This document shows, in pieces, positions 1-6,674 of a DNA stretch of 21,524 nucleotides. The number at the start of each line of letters is the position of its first letter. The first letter of the stretch is position 1. Location: contig JBBQRS010000084.1 in assembly GCA_038214535.1 (NCBI GenBank), positions 1 through 21,524 of the forward strand. Direction: 5' to 3'. Made by a program: the position numbers and the translations under genes. The notes beneath the pieces were generated by a model, which was not told the origin of the DNA, ran no database searches, and worked only from the letters and a program-made list of their open reading frames with translations. Source of the DNA: JBBQRS01 sp038214535 (GTDB taxonomy: Bacteria > Chloroflexota > Anaerolineae > CG2-30-64-16).

Positions 1-70
1 ACCTTTTATAAAGTGGGGTGGGGGTAATACGATTGTGGGCCTGTCTCCGTCCCCCCCCGCCATTTTTTTT

Positions 71-106
71 CGCCCAACTCCGCGAGGGCTGAGGTTGGGC
101 GTTTTC
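71..106 (+). terminator. weak terminator-like hairpin upstream of the first gene
   Basis: CGCCCAAC (71-78) pairs with GTTGGGCG (94-101) around a 15-nt loop and is followed by TTTTC (102-106). It could end transcription from a gene left of the window or act as a leader hairpin for the ATPase gene starting at 135. The T-run is short, so the call is weak. Confidence 0.35.
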
Positions 107-134
107 GAAAACACAAGGAAAGGCAACCGCATTC

Positions 135-1046
135 GTGAAACAACTGGTCATCTTGAGCGGCAAGGGTGGCACGGGCAAGACCAGCGTCGCCGCGGCCTTC
201 GCGCACCTGGCCGCCGAGGCGCCTTCGGCGGCGCCGATCCGCGCCGTGCTGGCCGATGCCGATGTAGACGCGTCCAACCTGGAGTTGGTGCTCGATCCAC
301 AGCCGGTGGAGGTGCACGAGTTCATCGGCGGCGCGGTGGCCGTGATTGACCCCGAACAGTGCGGGGGCTGCGGGAACTGCTATGACGTTTGCCGGTTCGA
401 CGCCGTGCTGCTGCCCAACGGCGAGACGGTCGCGTACACCATTGACCCCATCGCGTGCGAGGGGTGCGCGGCGTGCGTTTATCAGTGTCCCGAGGACGCT
501 ATCCGCATGGCGCCGCAATTAGCGGGCGAGTGGCGGCGGTCGGATACCCATTACGGGCCGCTTTTTCACGCCGCGCTGCTGCCCGCGCAGGAGAACTCCG
601 GCAAGCTGGTGACGCTGGTCAGGCAGCAGGCGCGGCTGGCGGCGCTGGATGGCGGCTATGACGCCGTGCTGGTGGATGGGCCGCCCGGCATCGGCTGCCC
701 CACCATCGCGGCGGCGTCGGGCGCGGATCTCGCCTTCATCGTGGCCGAGCCGACCGCGGCGGGCATCCACGACATGGAACGCGTGCTGGCGACGGCGGCG
801 CACTTCCGCGTGCCGGTGCTGGTGTGCATCAACAAGGCCGACATCTATCCTGCCGGCGCGGCGCAGATCGAGGCGTATTGCGCCGAACACGGCATCGAGG
901 TCGTTGGGCGCATCCCTTTCGACGCGTCCGTCACCGAGGCGATGGTGCAGGGCCGCGCCGTGACGGCCTATCGCCCCGCCGCGCCGGCAAGCCTGGCGCT
1001 CGCGGCGATCTGGCAGCGCATCGCGCCCCGGCTGGCCGGCGCATAG
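135..1046 (+). CDS. MinD/Mrp-type P-loop ATPase with inserted double 4Fe-4S ferredoxin domain
   Basis: This 303-residue protein is a cytoplasmic P-loop ATPase of the MinD/Mrp/NifH (SIMIBI) class. A deviant Walker A, SGKGGTGKTS, lies at residues 8-17, and a Walker B-like DAVLVDGPPG at about 176-185. Between them is a bacterial ferredoxin insert with two CxxCxxCxxxC motifs (Cys76/79/82/86 and Cys108/111/114/118), each expected to hold one 4Fe-4S cluster. Proteins of this layout are known in anaerobes and archaea, often as tandem pairs near NifX/NifB-like genes; their role is thought to be Fe-S or metal-cofactor handling, but it is not settled. The GTG start at 135 is preceded by AAGGAAAGG (115-123), 11 nt away. 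The next two genes on the same strand (TrmO-like, MIP18-like) suggest a shared Fe-S context. A second paralogue could lie left of the window. The family call is firm; the function is inferred. Confidence 0.92.
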   Translation: MKQLVILSGKGGTGKTSVAAAFAHLAAEAPSAAPIRAVLADADVDASNLELVLDPQPVEVHEFIGGAVAVIDPEQCGGCGNCYDVCRFDAVLLPNGETVAYTIDPIACEGCAACVYQCPEDAIRMAPQLAGEWRRSDTHYGPLFHAALLPAQENSGKLVTLVRQQARLAALDGGYDAVLVDGPPGIGCPTIAAASGADLAFIVAEPTAAGIHDMERVLATAAHFRVPVLVCINKADIYPAGAAQIEAYCAEHGIEVVGRIPFDASVTEAMVQGRAVTAYRPAAPASLALAAIWQRIAPRLAGA

Positions 1047-1072
1047 GGATACAGTTTTGTCATTTGATAACC

Positions 1073-1120
1073 CCGCGGAGTTTTTTCGCGGAGTGTGCAT
1101 CTGAGGATGCGCACTCCGCG
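1073..1120 (+). repeat. hairpin in the leader of the TrmO-like gene
   Basis: Arms CGCGGAGTGTGCATC (1087-1101) and GATGCGCACTCCGCG (1106-1120) form a 15-bp stem with one G-U pair and a TGAG loop. The stem ends just before the AAAAAGG ribosome site (1124-1130). A preceding CCGCGGAG (1073-1080) repeats the arm's core. No T-run follows on either strand, so it is not a standard terminator. It resembles a degenerate member of the CGCGGAG repeat family seen after 17200. Confidence 0.6.
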
Positions 1121-1134
1121 ATGAAAAAGGTTAA

Positions 1135-1611
1135 ATGAAGTTGGATAACAACACCGAATTTGTGATGAAACCGATCGGCGTGATTCGGACGCCGTTCACC
1201 GATACGCGCGGGATGCCGATCCAGCCGCGCTTCTCCGCTGCGGTCGGGCAGGTCCAGGTGTTCGAGGAATACGCTGACGGCCTGCTCGACCTGGACGCCT
1301 TCTCGCACGTGATCCTGATCTACGCGCTGCACCGCGCCGAGGGCTACACGTTGCGGGTCACGCCGTTCCTCGACGATGCGACACACGGGTTGTTCGCCAC
1401 GCGTTACCCGCGCCGTCCCAACCCGATCGGACTATCCGTCGTGCGGCTGCTGTCCTGCCATGATGGCGAGCTGGAAGTCGCGGGGATTGACGTGCTGGAT
1501 GGGACGCCGCTGCTGGACATCAAGCCTTACGTCCCCGATTTCGACCTCAGGCCGGACGCGCGAGCCGGCTGGTACGAGGTTCGGCCCGCAGACAAGGATG
1601 GACGCTCATGA
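1135..1611 (+). CDS. trmO: TrmO/TsaA-family SAM-dependent methyltransferase
   Basis: The 158-residue product matches the TrmO (TsaA/VirR, UPF0066) family, whose characterised member N6-methylates t6A at position 37 of tRNA-Thr. The signature block HGLFATRYPRRPNPIGLS lies at residues 84-101, followed by LDGTPLLDIKPYVP (121-134), the two stretches that line the SAM and substrate site. The length fits single-domain TsaA proteins and lacks the C-terminal extension of E. coli TrmO. The start at 1135 has AAAAAGG four nt upstream; Met11 (ATG 1165) is an alternative, since family members often begin at the MKPIGVI block. The gene follows the ferredoxin-ATPase gene by 88 nt and overlaps the next gene by 4 nt (ATGA), so it is probably co-transcribed. 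Short TsaA proteins beside Fe-S ATPases may have another substrate, so the exact reaction is uncertain. Confidence 0.85.
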   Translation: MKLDNNTEFVMKPIGVIRTPFTDTRGMPIQPRFSAAVGQVQVFEEYADGLLDLDAFSHVILIYALHRAEGYTLRVTPFLDDATHGLFATRYPRRPNPIGLSVVRLLSCHDGELEVAGIDVLDGTPLLDIKPYVPDFDLRPDARAGWYEVRPADKDGRS

Positions 1612-1904
1612 ACGATGTGACGCAATTGCGCGCAGCCATTATGACCGCGCTGGGCGACGTCATTGACCCCGAAACGGGCGTGGATGTGGTGCGGATGCGT
1701 CTGGTCGAGGATTTGACGGTAGACGAAGACGGTCGCGTGGCCTACACGTTTCGGCCTTCGTCGGCGCTCTGCCCGCTGGCCGTGCCGCTGGCCCTGGCGA
1801 TTCGTCAGGCCGTGGCCGCCGTCCCCGGCGTGACCGCGCAGCACATGGGCGTCACCGGTTACACGTATGCGGACGAGTTGACGGTGCTGATTAACGAAGT
1901 GTAG
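1608..1904 (+). CDS. MIP18/DUF59 Fe-S cluster assembly factor
   Basis: This 98-residue protein belongs to the MIP18/DUF59 (PaaD/SufT-like) family that helps assemble or transfer Fe-S clusters. Visible hallmarks are VIDPETGVDVVRM (residues 18-30) and the single conserved cysteine in ALCPLAVP (Cys55), followed by an amphipathic helix and the closing VTGYTYADELTVLI strand. The ATG overlaps the stop of the TrmO-like gene (ATGA at 1608-1611), typical of translational coupling, with AAGGATGG upstream. With the ferredoxin-bearing ATPase at 135 it makes a plausible Fe-S handling unit: the ATPase as scaffold or carrier, this protein as its delivery partner. That pairing is inference. The TAG stop at 1902-1904 is directly followed by a dyad repeat shared with the convergent MFS gene. 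Confidence 0.85.
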   Translation: MNDVTQLRAAIMTALGDVIDPETGVDVVRMRLVEDLTVDEDGRVAYTFRPSSALCPLAVPLALAIRQAVAAVPGVTAQHMGVTGYTYADELTVLINEV

Positions 1905-1906
1905 AG

Positions 1907-1964
1907 AAGGAAACAAGGGAACAAGGCGCTTCCCTGCCTTGTCTCCTTATCTACTTGTTTCCTT
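1907..1964. repeat. dyad repeat (family F) between convergent genes
   Basis: Outer arms AAGGAAACAAG (1907-1917) and CTTGTTTCCTT (1954-1964) are perfect complements; inner arms ACAAGGC (1921-1927) and GCCTTGT (1936-1942) also pair. It sits between the convergent DUF59 gene and the MFS gene and could end transcription both ways. The MFS stop codon (1947-1949) and last codons lie inside it. Related sequence occurs at 4290-4325 and 5262-5400. Confidence 0.75.
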
Positions 1965-3218
1965 CCCCTCTAAATCGCGCACGCGTGGGTTGAGCGCGGC
2001 CAGCGCCGTGACCGCGAGGATCGCGACCCCCGTTAACACCAGCAGCAGCCCCATCCCCGACCCCGGCTCGCTCCCCACCAGCGGCGCGACCGCGCCCCAG
2101 CGCGGGCCGCCCACCGCCGGTTCCAGCACCCGATCTATCAACGGCCCCACCAGCAGGAAGGACACGGTCGCGCCCAGGTAGCCGAGCTGTTCGCGCACGG
2201 CGAAGACGCGCCCCTGCATGTCGGGCGGGACCTTCGTTTGCAGGATGCTGGTGGTCAGCGCGCCCTGGATCGGGAGGGGGATCATCAGCAGGAAGAGGGA
2301 CGCGCCCAGCCAGAGGGGGGCGCGGGCGACGCCGAACGCCAGGAACATCACGCCGGTGAAGGCGACGCCCGCCAGCATCACGGCGATGCGCCGGTAGACG
2401 CGCCCCCGTGCGGCCAGCAGGCTTGCGCCGGTCAACGCGCCCAGGCTCATCAGCCCCAGGATCACGCCCGCGGTCGCCTCGCTGCCCGTGCGCGCGATCA
2501 GATAGGGGATGGGAACGAGCGGGCCGTTGAGCAGGAAGTAGAGCGCCATCTCGAAGAGCAGCAGCGCCGGCAGCCCCGGTTGGCGCAGCAGATAGCGGAA
2601 GCCGCCCAGCAGCTCGGCCAGCCAGTCGCCCGCGGCGGCCAGCCCCTCGGCGCTGACGGACGGCTGCGGGATGCGCGCCCCCCAGATTGCGGCGACGGCG
2701 ACACCGAAGGTGAGCAGGTCTATGACGATGATGCCCTGCACGCCGGCCAGCGGGTAGAGCATCCCCGCCAGCGCCGGCGCGGCCACGCCGGCCAGCGGAA
2801 ACGCCATCTCGCGCACCCCGTTGGCGCGGTCGCGGCGTTCGTCCGGCACGATCATCGTGAACGCCGCGCTCTGCGCCGGCCCCTGGAAGACGGCGAACAC
2901 GCCCTGCGCCAGCGACGCCGTGTAGAGCATCCACAGCTCGAAGCGGCCCGACGCGAAGGCGAGCAGCAGGAGGAAGCTCGCCGCGGCCTGGCCCGCGTCG
3001 GCCAGCATCATCACCCGACGGCGATCCCAACGATCCACCAGCACGCCCGCGAGGCTGCTCCCCAGCATCCCCGGCAGCTCTGCGAAGAACGACACCAGCC
3101 GCAGCGGCGTGGCTTGCCCCGTGGTCGTGAAAACCCAGATGCCCAGCGCGACCGCCGACATCCGGCTGCCCAGCAGCGAGAGGGTCTGCGTGAGGATGAT
3201 GCGGTAGAAGGTGCGCAT
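1947..3218 (-). CDS. MFS transporter, EntS/MFS_3-like exporter
   Basis: This 423-residue integral membrane protein of the major facilitator superfamily most resembles the drug/siderophore exporters of the MFS_3 (EntS-like) type. It opens with ILTQTLSLLGSRMSAVALGIWVF as the first helix and carries the loop 2-3 motif GVLVDRWDRRRV (residues 57-68), the classical motif A. About ten to twelve hydrophobic helices can be traced, with a central break near residue 190-215. The substrate cannot be told. The ATG at 3218 lies 20 nt after the DapA-like gene's stop, so the two are probably one transcript, although no clear ribosome site precedes it. The last six or so codons and the TAA (1947-1949) fall inside the dyad repeat at 1907-1964, so the C-terminal tail KETSR is repeat-derived. 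Confidence 0.88.
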   Translation of the reverse strand: MRTFYRIILTQTLSLLGSRMSAVALGIWVFTTTGQATPLRLVSFFAELPGMLGSSLAGVLVDRWDRRRVMMLADAGQAAASFLLLLAFASGRFELWMLYTASLAQGVFAVFQGPAQSAAFTMIVPDERRDRANGVREMAFPLAGVAAPALAGMLYPLAGVQGIIVIDLLTFGVAVAAIWGARIPQPSVSAEGLAAAGDWLAELLGGFRYLLRQPGLPALLLFEMALYFLLNGPLVPIPYLIARTGSEATAGVILGLMSLGALTGASLLAARGRVYRRIAVMLAGVAFTGVMFLAFGVARAPLWLGASLFLLMIPLPIQGALTTSILQTKVPPDMQGRVFAVREQLGYLGATVSFLLVGPLIDRVLEPAVGGPRWGAVAPLVGSEPGSGMGLLLVLTGVAILAVTALAALNPRVRDLEGKETSR

Positions 3219-3238
3219 GGGTCAGATCACGCGGCGCC

Positions 3239-4174
3239 TCACGGCAGGGCGAGCAGGCCCTCCAAAATATCCTGCAAGACCGGGATGTCGGAGGCGGGGC
3301 GCGCCGGGCTGCGCGGGTGGGTGGCATCACACGCGATCTGGCCGCGCAGGGCCAGGAATTGCGCGGCGCTGTGCTTGTAGGCGGGGGTGGGCGCGCGGAA
3401 GGCAAAGAACCCCAGATATTGCAGCCGGTCGTTCAGCTCGTAGAAGCGGTCGTCGCCCTCCAGCCAATAGCGGTCGCGCCGCGCAAACAGGTCGGGCGCG
3501 AAGGTGCTGAGGCCGAGCAGATAGTCGGAGCCGTAGATCACCATGTCAATCGCCAGATCGTTGCCCGTCAGCACCATGAAATCGGGCCGCAGTTGGTCGC
3601 GCAGCGCGAGGCGCGCCCACTCCGGCGCGCGGTGCAGCGACGAGTGTTTCGCGCCGATGCACGCCTGCACGCCCAGCAGCCCGGCGTAGGTCTCCAGGTC
3701 GTAGATCGCGCCGAACGGGGCGAACATCGTCCCCAGCTCGAAGGCGATGAACGGGCCGGCGGCCTGCCCCACCGTCTCGTAGGCCGCGATCAACCGGTCG
3801 GGCGGCAGGGCGGTGAGGCCATAGGACTGGAAGATCACCGGCGTCGCGCCCGCCGCGCGCACCTCCTCCGCTGCGGCGATCACCGCGCCCGCGTCCCACG
3901 CGTCGCCGGGCCGATCTCCGGCGTAGGCCCCGGCGACGAAGGGCCGGGCGCCGAGCGTGACGCGCGCCTGCCTCAAGGTCTCGCGCCGCGTGGCCGCGTC
4001 AATCAAGTTGACATAACCCGTATCCATGTTCACCGCGGGGGTCAACCCCGCGTCGGTGGTGCGGGCGACGTGCGCGCAGAAGCCGTCCCAATCCACGGCC
4101 CCATCGGGCGTGAAGGGCAGCAGGATGGCGGAATACCCGCGAATGCGGCGGCGCGGTCGGGTGGGCGGCAGCAT
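3239..4174 (-). CDS. dihydrodipicolinate synthase (DapA) family aldolase/lyase
   Basis: The 311-residue product is a DapA/NAL-superfamily TIM-barrel enzyme, which forms a Schiff base between a lysine and a 2-oxo acid such as pyruvate. The probable Schiff-base lysine is Lys176 in ACIGAKHSSL. Tyr118 in VIFQSYGL takes the place of the catalytic tyrosine, and VNMDTGYVNLIDAATRRETL (49-68) replaces the usual GTTGE carboxylate-binding loop. TGND (203-206) and the GSDYLLGLSTFAPDLF block (215-230) match the barrel's later strands. The altered GTTGE block argues against true lysine-biosynthesis DapA; a sugar-acid or other 2-oxo-acid aldolase is more likely. It is first in an apparent two-gene unit with the MFS exporter. 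A TATAAT box ends 6 nt before the ATG, suggesting a leaderless message. Confidence 0.85.
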   Translation of the reverse strand: MLPPTRPRRRIRGYSAILLPFTPDGAVDWDGFCAHVARTTDAGLTPAVNMDTGYVNLIDAATRRETLRQARVTLGARPFVAGAYAGDRPGDAWDAGAVIAAAEEVRAAGATPVIFQSYGLTALPPDRLIAAYETVGQAAGPFIAFELGTMFAPFGAIYDLETYAGLLGVQACIGAKHSSLHRAPEWARLALRDQLRPDFMVLTGNDLAIDMVIYGSDYLLGLSTFAPDLFARRDRYWLEGDDRFYELNDRLQYLGFFAFRAPTPAYKHSAAQFLALRGQIACDATHPRSPARPASDIPVLQDILEGLLALP

Positions 4175-4180
4175 ACCGAA

Positions 4181-4209
4181 ATTATAGCATAGCCTTTTAC
4201 CACCAAGAC
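4181..4209 (-). promoter_or_regulatory. putative promoter giving a leaderless DapA-like transcript
   Basis: On the minus strand a perfect TATAAT (4186-4181) is only 6 nt from the ATG at 4174, so transcription would begin at or next to the start codon. The -35 at 17-nt spacing, GTCTTG (4209-4204), is weak and lies in a CTTGGTG tandem tract (4200-4223). Confidence 0.5.
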
Positions 4210-4325
4210 ACCAAGAACACCAAGAGAAGAATATTCACTTAAGCGAGAAGAAACCGGGTTTCTGGCAGAAACCCGGTTTCTTGTGGTTACGTCCTTGTCT
4301 CCTTGTTTCTTGTTTACTTGTCTCC
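4200..4325. repeat. composite repeat region between divergent genes (half-repeats plus family C palindrome)
   Basis: Three parts are visible: tandem ACCAAGACACCAAGAACACCAAG units (4200-4224) without a matching second arm; a perfect palindrome with arms AAGAAACCGGGTTTCT (4248-4263) and AGAAACCCGGTTTCTT (4267-4282) around GGC; and a pyrimidine-rich half of family F (CCTTGTCTCCTTGTTTCTTG, from 4291). The outer two look like orphan halves of dyads, perhaps left after the palindrome inserted or after deletion. Confidence 0.65.
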
Positions 4326-4382
4326 CTTGCGCCCTCGTAGTATCCTTAACCTCACACGACAAACTGTAGACAGGAGCGTACT

Positions 4383-5258
4383 ATGGAAACCCGACCCTTT
4401 GGCCGCACCGGCGGATCTTTCCCCATCCTCAGCTTCGGCGGGCAGCGCATTGTGGATGACCACAACTGCACCGAGGAGCAGGCCGTCGAGATCGTCAACA
4501 CCGCGATTGACCGCGGCATCCGCTACTTCGACACCGCCTGGGCCTACTCCGACGGGCAGGCCGAGACGCGGCTGGGCCTCGTGGTGAAAGACCGGCGCGA
4601 CGAGATGTGGATCGCCACCAAGACGTGGGACACGACCCGCGACGGCGCGCGCAAACAACTCGAAACCAGCCTCAAGCGGTTGCAAACCGACCACGTGGAT
4701 GAGTGGCGGCTGCACAACGTCTACGACTACGAGCGGCTCGACGCGTTCACCGGCAAGGGCGGCGCGCTGGAGGCGGCGATCCAGGCGTGCGACGAGGGGC
4801 TGGTGCGCAACATCAGCATCTCGGGCCACACCGACCCGCAAATCCTGATCGAGGCGCTCAACCGCTTCCCGTTCGCCAGCGCCCTCGTCGCCGTCTCCGT
4901 GCTCGATCACTTCATCCTGAGCTTCGCCGAGGAGTTCCTGCCGGTGGCGAACGCGAAGGGCGTGGCGACTATCGGCATGAAGGTGATGGGGCTGGGCAGC
5001 CTGACGCACGACCCCGCGCGCGCCCTGCGCTATGCCCTGGGCCTGCCGATCAGCACCGTGATCGTCGGCATGGAGTCTATGGCGCAGCTCGAACAGAACC
5101 TGGCCGTGGCCGAATCGTTCACGCCGATGACCGATGCCGAACGCCTGGTCTTCTTCAAGGATGTGATCCCGCTGGTCAGCCCGGCCAAGCAGCCGTGGAA
5201 GGCGACCGACTGGGGGAATCCGACCGAGTGGGTGGCGCGCAACCGGGGAAGGAAATAA
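4383..5258 (+). CDS. aldo/keto reductase (type 1)
   Basis: This 291-residue NAD(P)H-dependent oxidoreductase of the aldo/keto reductase TIM-barrel superfamily would reduce aldehydes or ketones in the cytoplasm. The catalytic tetrad is present: Asp50 and Tyr55 in YFDTAWAYSDGQAE, Lys80 in WIATKTW and His111 in EWRLHNVYD. The cofactor end ISTVIVGMESMAQLEQNL fits the family. The N-terminus METRPFGRTGGSFPILSFGG is typical of the COG1453-like branch, but the C-terminal ferredoxin domain of many such members is absent. The ATG at 4383 has AGGAG (4372-4376) six nt upstream. It is divergent from the DapA-like gene. A second, distinct reductase follows at 5482 beyond a nested repeat, so the two may be transcribed separately. 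Substrate unknown. The stop lies at the left edge of the next repeat. Confidence 0.88.
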   Translation: METRPFGRTGGSFPILSFGGQRIVDDHNCTEEQAVEIVNTAIDRGIRYFDTAWAYSDGQAETRLGLVVKDRRDEMWIATKTWDTTRDGARKQLETSLKRLQTDHVDEWRLHNVYDYERLDAFTGKGGALEAAIQACDEGLVRNISISGHTDPQILIEALNRFPFASALVAVSVLDHFILSFAEEFLPVANAKGVATIGMKVMGLGSLTHDPARALRYALGLPISTVIVGMESMAQLEQNLAVAESFTPMTDAERLVFFKDVIPLVSPAKQPWKATDWGNPTEWVARNRGRK

Positions 5259-5261
5259 GTA

Positions 5262-5400
5262 GATAAGTAGATAAGGAGGCAAGAAGACAAGGGGAGTTAC
5301 CACGAAGGAACGAAGACACGAAGGACGCAAATTTCTGATGCCCTTCTCCGTGTCCTCCGTGTCTCCGTGGTGATTTCCTTGTCTCCTTGTCTCCTTCTTC
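5262..5400. repeat. nested dyad repeat (family A inside family F)
   Basis: The outer pair is purine-rich AGGCAAGAAGACAAGGGGAG (5277-5296) against CCTTGTCTCCTTGTCTCCTT (5378-5397). Inside it sits ACCACGAAGGAACGAAGACA (from 5299) against GTGTCCTCCGTGTCTCCGTGGT (ending at 5372). The leading AAGTAGATAAG units (5257-5274) repeat the sequence found at the MFS gene end. The arrangement looks like one element inserted in the loop of another. No gene is present between 5259 and 5481. Confidence 0.7.
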
Positions 5401-5481
5401 GGTATGCCGCTTACCGACCGGCGGGGGTATCATTAAGGGGAACGATTAACCCTTTCAATGACCTGACAAAGGAGACGTAAC

Positions 5482-6405
5482 ATGGCACAGACCAATCTAC
5501 CGACCGCGACGTTGGGACGCACCGGGCTGGAAGTGACCCGGTTGGGCTACGGCGCGATGGAAGTGCGCGGCTCACGCATCTGGGGCGGGCGGCCCGTCAC
5601 CGAGGAGCAGGCGAAGACGATCCTCAACGCCGTGCTGGACGCGGGGATCAACTTCATTGACACCGCGAACGACTATGGGCGCAGCGAGGAGTTCATCGGC
5701 AAGTACATCGCCAACCGGCGCGACGAGTATTACCTGGCGACCAAGTGCGGTTGCACCGTGGTCTATAAAGATGAGGACACCGACGACACGCCGCATGTCT
5801 GGACGCGCGAAAACCTCTTCCGCGGGCTGGAAGAGAGCCTGACGCGCATGAAGACCGACCACGTGGATATCATGCAGCTTCACAACCCGTCGGTGGAGCA
5901 GGCGGAGGCGGGCGAACTGGTGGACGCGCTGAAGGATATGCGTAAGCAGGGCAAGACCCGCTTCATCGGCATCAGCACGACGCTGCCGCACCTGCCCACC
6001 TACATCGAGTGGGGCATGTTCGACACCTTCCAGATCCCCTACTCGGCGCTGGAGCGCGACCACGAGGAGTGGATCACGAAGGCGCGCCAATCCGACATCG
6101 GCACGATCATCCGGGGCGGCGTGGCGCGCGGCGAGCCGGGCGAGGGCCTGGGCAGCGAAGATCGCTGGACTAAGTTCGAGGAAGCCGGGCTGGACGAACT
6201 GCTGGAACCGGGCGAGTCGCGCACGGCGTTCATGCTGCGCTTCACCCTGAGCCATCCCTACGTGGACACGACCATCGCGGGCACGCTCTACCCCGAACAT
6301 CTCGCGGAGAACGTCGCCGCGGCTGAGGCCGGGCCGCTCTCGCCGGATGTGTACAAGGAAGCGAAGAAGCGCCTGGATAAGGTTGGCGTGTCGCCCGCGA
6401 AGTGA
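5482..6405 (+). CDS. aldo/keto reductase (type 2)
   Basis: A second aldo/keto reductase of 307 residues, clearly different from the first. The N-terminus LPTATLGRTGLEVTRLGYGAMEVRG is followed by the tetrad Asp60 and Tyr65 in FIDTANDYGRSEE, Lys88 in YLATKCG and His134 in MQLHNPS. The VVYKDEDTDDTPHVWTREN insertion (residues 93-111) is longer than in the first enzyme. The C-terminal TTIAGTLYPEHLAENV block is the family's cofactor-binding end. The ATG at 5482 has a strong AAAGGAG (5468-5474) seven nt upstream. A perfect 19-bp hairpin with a T-rich tail follows the stop, so the gene ends its own transcript. The reaction is NAD(P)H-dependent carbonyl reduction by family; the physiological substrate cannot be read from the sequence. 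Confidence 0.88.
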   Translation: MAQTNLPTATLGRTGLEVTRLGYGAMEVRGSRIWGGRPVTEEQAKTILNAVLDAGINFIDTANDYGRSEEFIGKYIANRRDEYYLATKCGCTVVYKDEDTDDTPHVWTRENLFRGLEESLTRMKTDHVDIMQLHNPSVEQAEAGELVDALKDMRKQGKTRFIGISTTLPHLPTYIEWGMFDTFQIPYSALERDHEEWITKARQSDIGTIIRGGVARGEPGEGLGSEDRWTKFEEAGLDELLEPGESRTAFMLRFTLSHPYVDTTIAGTLYPEHLAENVAAAEAGPLSPDVYKEAKKRLDKVGVSPAK

Positions 6406-6418
6406 CGCGGGGGGAGCC

Positions 6419-6475
6419 AACACGGATTCACGGATTGACGCCACGCGGGGCAATCCGTGAATCCGTGTTTTCTTA
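6419..6475 (+). terminator. intrinsic terminator with perfect 19-bp stem
   Basis: Arms AACACGGATTCACGGATTG (6419-6437) and CAATCCGTGAATCCGTGTT (6451-6469) are perfect complements around a 13-nt loop, followed by TTTTCTT. The arms are made of a tandem CACGGATT unit. A second copy of the outer part, TCCGTGTTGG (6476-6485), can pair with CCAACACGGA (6417-6426), so two alternative folds exist. Confidence 0.8.
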
Positions 6476-6548
6476 TCCGTGTTGGCCGGGGCACCGGATA
6501 AACCGGGAGGCTATCGTGCGGTGGTCACATCGGTGCGCGTTTGGTTGA

Positions 6549-6593
6549 TATTGTGCGAATCTATTGACATTAGCGCGCATATGCAGTATTGTG
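6549..6593 (+). promoter_or_regulatory. promoter of the DeoR-MttB-ABC operon
   Basis: TTGACA (6564-6569) and TATTGT (6587-6592) are exactly 17 nt apart, about 80 nt before the regulator's ATG. The spacer holds an 8-bp palindrome GCATATGC (6577-6584), and TATTGTG occurs at 6549-6555 and again at 6587-6593. These are candidate operator sites for the DeoR-type product; binding is inference. Confidence 0.65.
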
Positions 6594-6674
6594 AAAAGCA
6601 GCCTCCACCGAAGCAAACATTTCCAACCTCCAGCGTTCTGCTGACGCTCTACTCGACGGCTAATTGGGGCAAAG

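Noticed and set aside
2238..3380. 380-codon open frame on the plus strand, rich in Gln, His, Arg
   Set aside because: It is antisense to the MFS gene, has no domain or ribosome site, and its composition is the shadow of a GC-rich coding frame.
3317..4192. 291-codon plus-strand frame opposite the DapA-like gene
   Set aside because: Low-complexity shadow translation; the minus-strand product has a conserved Schiff-base lysine and barrel blocks.
4314..5330. 338-codon minus-strand frame opposite the first aldo/keto reductase
   Set aside because: Antisense shadow rich in Arg/His; the plus strand has a full catalytic tetrad and ribosome site.
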